Below are positions 5,246-11,022 of a stretch of DNA of 11,022 nt, one piece after another. The number at the start of each line of letters is the position of its first letter. The first letter of the stretch is position 1. The position numbers and the translations under genes were made by a program. The DNA is from an uncultured Corynebacterium sp. (GTDB taxonomy: Bacteria; Actinomycetota; Actinomycetes; Mycobacteriales; Mycobacteriaceae). The notes under the pieces are model-generated. The model was not told the DNA's origin and searched no databases. It was given only the letters and a program-made list of their open reading frames with translations. The stretch lies in the NCBI RefSeq assembly GCF_946998835.1, contig NZ_CAMQAZ010000044.1:1-11022 (forward strand), in the 5' to 3' direction.

Positions 5246-7366
5246 ATGGGATCATCAAAAGATTCCAGCGCGAGGGCAATAATTGAAAACCTCGGTGGAC
5301 CCGGAAACATCACCAGCATGACGCACTGTGCGACGCGTCTGCGTTTTGAACTCGGTGATGTCTCCAAGATCAACGAGGACAAGATTGACAAGGTGCCGGG
5401 TGTGCTCGGCGTCGTTCACCAGGGCGATAACCGCTACCAGGTCATCTGTGGCGGTGGTGTCGAGTCAATGTACACGGCAATTAAGCACCTGCCAGAGATG
5501 AAGGTCGCAGGCGCAGTTGCCACTAAGTCTGATGCAGACGTAAAGGCAGAAGCCCGCTCGAAGGCCCGCGGCAAGTATTCCTGGCTGGATAACTTCTTCG
5601 AGTACCTCTCCGATTCCTTCCGCCCGATTCTGGGCGTGCTGCTGGGTGCATCGCTGATTATCGCGATTGCCGCAGTCCTCGACGGCCTGAATATCGTCGA
5701 CTTCCGCGCTGAGGATAAGTCCGCTACCTGGGTCTTTGTCGATGCCATGTGGCGCAGCGTCTTCTACTTCCTGCCAATCATGGTCGCCTACAACGCGGCG
5801 AAGAAGCTGCGGGTCGACCCATGGCTGGGCGCAGCCATCATGGCTGCCCTAATGACACCGGAATTTATGAGTCTGCAGGATACTGACCGCTTCTCAGACA
5901 CCATCAGCACAGTTAACGCAGAACTGGGAACCGAGACTTTCACCGCTAACATCTTCGGCCTGCCAATGCAGCTCAATGACTACGGCGGACAGGTATTCGT
6001 ACCGCTGATCATGGTCGCCATCCTTGCTGTGGTCTACCACGGCTTGAAGAAGGTCTTCCCGGAGAATGTCCAGATGGTCTTCGTGCCGTTTATCTCTATG
6101 CTGATCATGATTCCGCTAACGGCCTTCCTCATCGGCCCGCTGGGCATCTGGCTTGGTAACGGCATCGGCTCCGGCCTGGCATGGATGAACTCGAACGCAC
6201 CGTTCGTGTTCGCAATTCTCATCCCAATGCTCTACCCATTCCTGGTACCGCTGGGTCTGCACTGGCCACTGAACGCCCTGATGCTGGTCAATATCCAGAC
6301 TCTCGGCTACGACTTCATTCAAGGCCCAATGGGCGCTTGGAACTTCGCCTGCTTCGGCGCAACTGCCGGTGTGCTGGTTCTTTCCATGCGCGACCATGAC
6401 ACTCAGATGCGCCAGACTGCAACGGGTGCACTCGCTGCCGGTCTCTTCGGTGGTATCTCCGAGCCGTCCCTCTACGGCATTCACCTGCGCTTTAAGCGAA
6501 TCTACCCGCGCATGCTGCTCGGTTGTTTCGCCGGCGGTCTGACTATCGCCATCCTCTCCGCTCCGTACGGTGGCGTGACAACCAACGCCTTCGTCTTCAC
6601 CTCTCTGATCACCACTGTCGTGTTCAAGCCAATCTGGGTCTACTTGATCTCCATCGCTGTGGCGTTCTTCGTTGCCATGTTCGCCATCATTCTCACCGAC
6701 TACCGCACGCCGGAGGAGAAGGCTGAGGCCGAGGCCGCACGCGCTGCAGAGCTTGACGACGAGCCCAGCGAGGACGCTCCGGAAGCTGCCCCAGGTGACT
6801 CCGGTTCCGCTCCGGCTGAGGCTTCCGGTGACGCTGGTGTCAACGGCGAGGCTGCCGCTCCGGCTGCCGCAGCCGCAGGTGCCGGTGGTGTCGCGACTGC
6901 TGTAGCCACCAAGCCCGCACAGGTGCAGGCCCCAGTTGCCGGCGAAGTTATCACTCTTGCCGAGGCCGGGGACGCAGTCTTCGCCTCCGGTGCTCTCGGT
7001 GACGGTGTCGGTATCAAGCCAACCAGTTCCACCGTGGTCGCACCAGTGTCCGGCACTCTGATGACCGTGGCCAAGACCGGCCATGCCTTCGGTATCAAGA
7101 CCGATGACGGCGTGGAGGTTCTCGTCCACGTCGGCATCGACACGGTCAAGATGGCCGGTGAGGGCTTCGACGTCCGGGTTGCCAAGAAGCAGCAAGTTCA
7201 AGCCGGCGACGTTCTGGCCGAGGTTGACTTCAACAAGGTCAAGGAAGCTGGTTACCCGACCACGACGCTGATGACCATCACCAATACCAAGAAGTTGACC
7301 AAGGTCACGCCGGTCACCGGCACCTCCGTCCAAGCCGGCGACACGGTCATCGAAGTTCAGCCATAA
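5246..7366 (+). CDS. ptsG: PTS EIIBCA permease, glucose type (PtsG-like)
   Basis: Imports and phosphorylates a sugar at the membrane. Domain order is B-C-A in 706 residues. EIIB (about 1-85) carries the phosphorylated Cys28 in THCATRLRF. EIIC (about 110-480) has many membrane segments, MWRSVFYFLPIMVAYNAAKK, GLHWPLNALM, and Glu406 in the GGISEPSLYG substrate motif. An Ala/Glu/Pro-rich linker (about 485-558) leads to EIIA (about 560-706) with His613 in TGHAFGI and the likely active His628 in VLVHVGIDTV. The sequence resembles corynebacterial PtsG, and no phospho-beta-glucosidase or sucrose hydrolase is present in the operon, so glucose is my preferred substrate; a beta-glucoside is the alternative. 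AAAGAAGG lies five bases before the ATG. It is the first gene behind the RAT/terminator, and in this family the EII also controls the antiterminator's PRD1 (inference here). Confidence 0.95.
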   Translation: MGSSKDSSARAIIENLGGPGNITSMTHCATRLRFELGDVSKINEDKIDKVPGVLGVVHQGDNRYQVICGGGVESMYTAIKHLPEMKVAGAVATKSDADVKAEARSKARGKYSWLDNFFEYLSDSFRPILGVLLGASLIIAIAAVLDGLNIVDFRAEDKSATWVFVDAMWRSVFYFLPIMVAYNAAKKLRVDPWLGAAIMAALMTPEFMSLQDTDRFSDTISTVNAELGTETFTANIFGLPMQLNDYGGQVFVPLIMVAILAVVYHGLKKVFPENVQMVFVPFISMLIMIPLTAFLIGPLGIWLGNGIGSGLAWMNSNAPFVFAILIPMLYPFLVPLGLHWPLNALMLVNIQTLGYDFIQGPMGAWNFACFGATAGVLVLSMRDHDTQMRQTATGALAAGLFGGISEPSLYGIHLRFKRIYPRMLLGCFAGGLTIAILSAPYGGVTTNAFVFTSLITTVVFKPIWVYLISIAVAFFVAMFAIILTDYRTPEEKAEAEAARAAELDDEPSEDAPEAAPGDSGSAPAEASGDAGVNGEAAAPAAAAAGAGGVATAVATKPAQVQAPVAGEVITLAEAGDAVFASGALGDGVGIKPTSSTVVAPVSGTLMTVAKTGHAFGIKTDDGVEVLVHVGIDTVKMAGEGFDVRVAKKQQVQAGDVLAEVDFNKVKEAGYPTTTLMTITNTKKLTKVTPVTGTSVQAGDTVIEVQP

Positions 7367-7431
7367 TTGATTTCTAGAAGGCATACCGGCCTGAAATCCC
7401 TCAACTTATGGAGGAGTTCACGGTTACCGAC

Positions 7432-8691
7432 ATGGAAATCCTGAGAGTATTCAATAACAATGTGGTCCTGGCCAAGGACGCGACCGGTGAAAAAATCATC
7501 ACCGGCCGCGGAATTGGGTTCAAGGCCCGCCCGGGACAGCCGGTTGATTCGAGCAAAGTAGTCCGAATCTTCGTCCCGGCAGAAGGCCGCGATCCGGACC
7601 ATATTGCCACGATGCTCACAGAAATTCCGCTGGCTCACATCACTCTTGTAACCGATGCGGTAACCGCAGCTGGTCTGCCGGAATCAACGACTAAGAACGC
7701 CTCCCTTCTTGTGGCGTTGGCCGATCACATTGGTTTCGCAATTACGAGGGCAGCAGGCGGGCAGCGAGCCGATTACCCGCTGCTCGCGGAAGTCAGCCAA
7801 CTTTATAGTGAAGAGTACGCACAGGCGCAGGCGATTTTGTCGCATATCAACCGCGCTCTCAATGACCGTCGTATAGCGCCATTGCCCCGTTCTGAAGCAG
7901 TGGCCATTACGTTGCACCTGGTCAACGCCGGGTTTGCTACTGGTGACCTGAGCTTCACCTACACCATGACGGGCGTGCTGCAGCAGCTGCTCACAATTAT
8001 TGAGAGTGACTTTGACATCACGCTGGTGCCAGAGACTGTCAACGTGGGGCGCTTCATCACGCACCTGCGCTACCTGTTCGTCCGGATTGCCAAGCATGAG
8101 CAGTTGAAAGATCACTCCTCCGCTATTGGGCAAGCGATCCGTGACTCCTCCCCGGAGGCGTTTCAGTGTGCACAGCGCATCGCCGCTGTCATTGAACTGC
8201 GTTTGGGGTCGGGGCTGACGGAGGACGAAATCTCCTATCTCACCCTGCACATTGCACGCATTGTGCAGGCAGCGGCTGTATCTCCCACCGCTTCCGAGAA
8301 ATCTCGGAGTGTGCGCAGTGTCGGTGCTGAGGAAACACCGGCGGACAGCGCACCTGTGGTGGGGTTTACAGGCACTGTGCCTGAGTCAAAACAAGATACG
8401 CATTCAACCCGAAAGGATTCAACCATGATTACTCGTACCGCTACCATCGGCTCCTCCGTCGGCCTGCACGCTCGCCCGGCTTCCCTGTTCACGCAGGCTG
8501 CCGCTGAGTACGACTACGACATTGTCATTTCCCTCGATGACGAAGAGGCCGACGCCGCGTCGATCCTGGAGGTTATGACCCTTGGCGCAAAACACGGTGA
8601 CGAAGTCACTCTGAGCTGCGAGGACGACGCCGCCGCTGAAGCCCTGGACGAGCTCGCTGCGATGCTCGAGCGCGACCTGGATGCCGAGTAA
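7432..8691 (+). CDS. PRD antiterminator fused in frame to HPr
   Basis: A 419-residue fusion. Residues 1-55 are the RNA-binding CAT domain (ILRVFNNNVVLAKD, GRGIGF). PRD1 (about 62-167) has His99 and His162. PRD2 (about 170-280) has His211 and His273. These match the four regulatory histidines of LicT. Ordinary BglG proteins stop near residue 280. Here a polar, Ser/Glu/Pro-rich linker of about 50 residues runs without a stop into a complete HPr (332-419). The protein should bind the RAT upstream of the permease gene and prevent termination, under control of PTS phosphorylation. The start at 7432 fits the family N-terminus, but its GGAGGAG (7410-7416) is 15 bases away. ATG 7408 is in frame and would add eight residues. 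The permease stop is 65 bases upstream with no terminator between. An internal start (see HPr) may give a second product. Confidence 0.9.
   Translation: MEILRVFNNNVVLAKDATGEKIITGRGIGFKARPGQPVDSSKVVRIFVPAEGRDPDHIATMLTEIPLAHITLVTDAVTAAGLPESTTKNASLLVALADHIGFAITRAAGGQRADYPLLAEVSQLYSEEYAQAQAILSHINRALNDRRIAPLPRSEAVAITLHLVNAGFATGDLSFTYTMTGVLQQLLTIIESDFDITLVPETVNVGRFITHLRYLFVRIAKHEQLKDHSSAIGQAIRDSSPEAFQCAQRIAAVIELRLGSGLTEDEISYLTLHIARIVQAAAVSPTASEKSRSVRSVGAEETPADSAPVVGFTGTVPESKQDTHSTRKDSTMITRTATIGSSVGLHARPASLFTQAAAEYDYDIVISLDDEEADAASILEVMTLGAKHGDEVTLSCEDDAAAEALDELAAMLERDLDAE
8411..8417 (+). promoter_or_regulatory. Internal ribosome binding site for HPr
   Basis: GAAAGGA lies inside the antiterminator-HPr reading frame, seven bases before the ATG at 8425. 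This is ideal spacing and better than the site of the full-length protein. It argues that free HPr is translated in addition to, or instead of, the fusion. Confidence 0.75.
8425..8691 (+). CDS. ptsH: HPr phosphocarrier (internal in-frame start)
   Basis: An 88-residue HPr carrying phosphate from enzyme I to EII. The active His15 is in GSSVGLHARPAS. Ser46 (AASILEVMTLGAKHGDEV) is kept at the position phosphorylated by HPr kinase in Firmicutes, although actinobacteria normally lack that kinase. The C-terminus LERDLDAE closely resembles C. glutamicum HPr. It lies wholly inside the longer antiterminator frame and in the same phase, so it may be made as the tail of the fusion, as a free protein from the internal ribosome binding site at 8411-8417, or both. 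It is followed after 92 bases by ptsI. It is the only HPr in the window, and soluble HPr would be needed to serve the permease. Confidence 0.88.
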   Translation: MITRTATIGSSVGLHARPASLFTQAAAEYDYDIVISLDDEEADAASILEVMTLGAKHGDEVTLSCEDDAAAEALDELAAMLERDLDAE

Positions 8692-8783
8692 GTCCGACTA
8701 GCACGCTCCTGGATAACACCACGGCACACACCACGACCGACGACGGGTAACCCGCAGAGGTCCCGAAAAGGAGATCGGAAGCA

Positions 8784-10475
8784 ATGAACGAGCAGCACAC
8801 TGTCATCTATGGCATCGGTGTCTCGACCGGTACGGCCAGCGCTGAAGTAGTAAAGGTACTCCCCGCCCCGGGGGTTGATACTCAAGAGCCGCCGTCGACC
8901 GATCCCGTCGCCGATGGTGAGCGCGTCCGCGAAGCGATGAGCAACGTCGCTGAGGCGCTGAAAAAGCAGGCTGAGCACTCCAGCCCGCAGGCCCGCCCAA
9001 TTCTGGAGGCCACCGCACAGCTGGCCTCAGATAGGGCGCTGGCCAAGGCCGTGGTGAAGAAGCTGAAGACGGGATCCGGTGTCACCCAGGCTGTTCATGA
9101 TGCCGTCGAGGACTACGCACAGCTCCTCGCAAGTCTCGGCGGATACATGGCCGAACGTGTCACCGACCTCTACGATGTCCGCGACCGCACCATCTGCGAG
9201 CTGCGCGGTCTACCAAAACCAGGTGTGCCGGACATCTCCACGCCGACCATTCTGCTTGCCGACGATCTCGCGCCCGCCGAAACCGTGGGACTTGACCCAG
9301 AGTTGGTCGTGGGCATTGCCACCGCTGGTGGTGGGCCAACCAGCCATACGGCTATCCTCGCAGCTCAGCTGGGAATTCCGGCCGTCGTTAAGGCGAAGGG
9401 CGTCATGGAGCTTGAAGCCGGTACCTTCGTCGCCCTTGATGGTGGCGCCGGTGAAGTGATTGCGAATCCGACCGCCGATGAAGTCGCTGAGTTGGAGGAA
9501 CGCGCACGTCGCCGAGAGGCTGCTCTGGCGCAATCTGTGGGCGCGGGCAAAACCGCTGATGGGTACCCGGTGAATCTGCTGGCCAACATCGGTACAGCCG
9601 AAGACGGTGAGGCCGCGGCAGCTAAGGATAATGAGGGCACTGGCCTGTTCCGTACCGAGTTTCTATTCCTCGACCGGGACAAGGCCCCCAGTCTGGAAGA
9701 GCAGACGGAAACCTACACTCGCGTACTGAAAGCATTCGGCGAGCGTCGCGTTGTGGTGCGCACACTCGATGCCGGTGCGGATAAGCCACTGAGTTTTGCC
9801 GACCTCGGTGAAGAGGAAAACCCGGCGCTCGGACGCCGTGGTCTGCGTCTGTCGCAGGCTCGGGAAGATCTGCTGGATACTCAGCTGGATGCTCTCGCCG
9901 CTGCTTTTGAAGCTACCGGCCGCAAGTCTGACCTGCGGGTGATGGCACCAATGGTCGCGACTGTCGAGGAGACGAAGTGGTTTGCAGACAAGGCACGTGA
10001 GCGTGGCCTGCCAAAGGTCGGCATCATGATCGAGGTGCCCGCAGCAGCAATTCGCGCGAAGCAACTGCTGTCGATTGTGGACTTTGCCTCGATTGGTACA
10101 AACGATCTGTCACAGTACACCATGGCCGCCGACCGCATGCAGGGTGCTCTGGCGGATCTGCTTTCGCCGTGGCAACCGGCGGTGCTGCAGATGATTAAGT
10201 CCGCCTGCAAGGGCAGCGATGCTACCGGCAAGCCGATTAGCGTTTGTGGTGAAGCTGGCGGTGACCCGCTGCTGGCACTGGTGCTGGTCGGTCTCGGCGT
10301 GAGCTCGCTATCTATGGCCTCCAAGAAGGTGCCTGCCGTGCGCGCCGCCCTTCGCCTCCACGATCGCACTACCTGTCAGCAGATGGCAGCGTACGCTGTC
10401 GATGCCGAAACTGCGGCTGATGCCAAGGCTGCTGTGACTGCACTGGTGGATCCGAAGGTGAAGGACCTGCTGTAG
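8784..10475 (+). CDS. ptsI: PTS enzyme I (phosphoenolpyruvate-protein phosphotransferase)
   Basis: Cytoplasmic enzyme that takes phosphate from phosphoenolpyruvate and passes it to HPr. The 563 residues are complete: an HPr-binding helical N-terminal domain, the phosphohistidine loop GGGPTSHTAILAAQLGIPAVV with His188, the barrel with GLFRTEFLFLDRD, VRTLDAGADKP and NPALGRRGLRL, the signature DFASIGTNDLSQYTMAADR, and the catalytic-type Cys488 in VCGEAGGDPLL. Length is close to the corynebacterial enzyme (about 568). AAAGGAGA (8767-8774) lies nine bases before the ATG. It is the last gene of the operon and is followed by a strong hairpin. No terminator separates it from HPr, only a short CGGGT-A-ACCCG palindrome at 8744-8754. 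Confidence 0.97.
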   Translation: MNEQHTVIYGIGVSTGTASAEVVKVLPAPGVDTQEPPSTDPVADGERVREAMSNVAEALKKQAEHSSPQARPILEATAQLASDRALAKAVVKKLKTGSGVTQAVHDAVEDYAQLLASLGGYMAERVTDLYDVRDRTICELRGLPKPGVPDISTPTILLADDLAPAETVGLDPELVVGIATAGGGPTSHTAILAAQLGIPAVVKAKGVMELEAGTFVALDGGAGEVIANPTADEVAELEERARRREAALAQSVGAGKTADGYPVNLLANIGTAEDGEAAAAKDNEGTGLFRTEFLFLDRDKAPSLEEQTETYTRVLKAFGERRVVVRTLDAGADKPLSFADLGEEENPALGRRGLRLSQAREDLLDTQLDALAAAFEATGRKSDLRVMAPMVATVEETKWFADKARERGLPKVGIMIEVPAAAIRAKQLLSIVDFASIGTNDLSQYTMAADRMQGALADLLSPWQPAVLQMIKSACKGSDATGKPISVCGEAGGDPLLALVLVGLGVSSLSMASKKVPAVRAALRLHDRTTCQQMAAYAVDAETAADAKAAVTALVDPKVKDLL

Positions 10476-10511
10476 AGCAAGTTTTACTGTAGAACGCAGA
10501 AAAGTAAGGCT

Positions 10512-10566
10512 GAGCCTGGAGCGCACACGCTATTGGCGTGATACCGCGCTCCAGGCTCTTTCTCTT
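10512..10566 (+). terminator. Compound terminator of the PTS operon
   Basis: A perfect 13-base stem (10512-10524 with 10546-10558, GAGCCTGGAGCGC) encloses a second small hairpin CACGC/GCGTG (10526-10530 with 10536-10540). The tract after it is T/C-rich (TTTCTCTTT) rather than pure T. It begins 36 bases after the ptsI stop. Confidence 0.85.
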
Positions 10567-10596
10567 TGCTGTCTCTTTTTCTCTTTGCTGTCTCTT
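10559..10596 (+). repeat. Perfect 19-base tandem duplication
   Basis: TTTCTCTTTGCTGTCTCTT occurs twice head to tail at 10559-10577 and 10578-10596 with no mismatch. It directly follows the operon hairpin, so it doubles the pyrimidine tract of the terminator. Confidence 0.95.
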
Positions 10597-10986
10597 AGCG
10601 CTCGCAGTACCACAGACCGCGGGTTTTCTGAGCAAATTCTTGATTTTCCCTCTCTTACACGTCCCATTAGGATTAATTAGAGTGCCTTCGGCAGCACCAC
10701 CAATGCCGTCGAAGCCCTTTAAAAATTCACAAAGACGGTTCGTACAAGCCGCAACTTCATTCACGCATTCGGCTCCACCCAGCCCGTGAAAATTCATAAT
10801 TTCAAGTTAAGAGTGTCAATTTCGACATCGTGGCCTTTCATCTATTTGGGCACACGAACTGCAGTTTTGCTGCTGTGGCAGGCTCTTTTGCCATAACAGC
10901 GCCGCCAACAACGGCGTCGCCACCGTGGCTTGCAGCGCCGCCCTGGACCTTACGGGCGAAACTAATCTAGAAAGAACACAATTCTC

Positions 10987-11022
10987 ATGACCAAGTCGAG
11001 CGGAGTGGAGTCCCCGAAGTCT
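10987..11022 (+). CDS. Start of an unidentified gene, cut by the window edge
   Basis: An ATG opens 12 codons (MTKSSGVESPKS) that run off the end. The only ribosome binding site candidate is a weak GAAAG at 10970-10974, 12 bases upstream. It is too short to assign a function. The preceding promoter-like TAATCT and the gap after the operon terminator make a real start plausible. Confidence 0.4.
   Translation, partial: MTKSSGVESPKS

Larger units (their letters stand above)
10476..10986 (+). other. 511-base intergenic region after ptsI
   Basis: It holds the operon terminator and the 19-base duplication, then about 390 bases without a convincing gene. From 10660 to 10860 it is AT-rich. From about 10860 to 10960 it is GC-rich and hairpin-prone: TGGCA (10876-10880) pairs with TGCCA (10889-10893), and CAGCGCCGCC is repeated at 10897-10906 and 10933-10942. 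A TAATCT at 10963-10968 is a possible -10 box for the gene at 10987, with no good -35 at normal spacing. Confidence 0.5.

Noticed and set aside
6116..7384. 422-codon minus-strand reading frame opposite the permease gene
   Set aside because: Low-complexity Gly/Asp/His-rich translation caused by the codon bias of the permease on the other strand.
10538..10789. 83-codon plus-strand frame resembling a signal peptide
   Set aside because: It starts with a GTG inside the loop of the terminator hairpin and its hydrophobic part is translated from the pyrimidine-rich duplication.
10369..10797. 142-codon minus-strand reading frame (MNFHGLGGAEC...) after ptsI
   Set aside because: It runs through the operon terminator, the 19-base duplication and into the end of ptsI, has no ribosome binding site, and matches no family I know. 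The first 60 codons look somewhat protein-like, so it is not excluded completely.

Overview
The window looks like chromosomal DNA of a Corynebacterium or close relative. GlnA, the glucose-type EIIBCA permease, HPr and enzyme I all read like corynebacterial proteins. There is also an LGFP-repeat lipoprotein, two small PspC proteins, and moderately GC-rich coding DNA separated by AT-richer spacers. No insertion sequence, CRISPR array, rRNA or tRNA was seen.

Left part (1-3270, all + strand): a near-complete or complete glnA (type I glutamine synthetase) with its own terminator; two consecutive stand-alone PspC-domain membrane proteins; a 318-base AT-rich spacer with a 22-base imperfect palindrome; and a lipoprotein made of five 11-residue LEA-like repeats followed by one LGFP repeat. 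A strong bidirectional hairpin closes this part.

Middle part (3312-4982, - strand): a PanE/ApbA-type ketopantoate reductase, then a DNA-3-methyladenine glycosylase I (Tag). Between them lies a 15-base-period degenerate tandem repeat. All four positions of the Tag zinc site are substituted.

Right part (5091-10596, + strand): a complete sugar phosphotransferase (PTS) operon. A candidate promoter is followed by a ribonucleic antiterminator (RAT) that overlaps an intrinsic terminator. Next come an EIIBCA permease, a BglG/LicT/GlcT-family antiterminator continuous in frame with HPr, and enzyme I. The logic can be read from the sequence: the PRD antiterminator, presumably controlled by phosphorylation from EII and HPr, should bind the RAT and let transcription reach all PTS genes, including its own. 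The gene set matches the Bacillus glcT-ptsGHI cluster, but the order differs, and here the antiterminator and HPr form one open reading frame. A well-placed internal ribosome binding site and ATG could also produce free HPr. This fusion is the most unusual thing in the window.

The last 511 bases before a gene that begins at 10987 hold a compound terminator, a perfect 19-base tandem duplication and a GC-rich, hairpin-prone leader.
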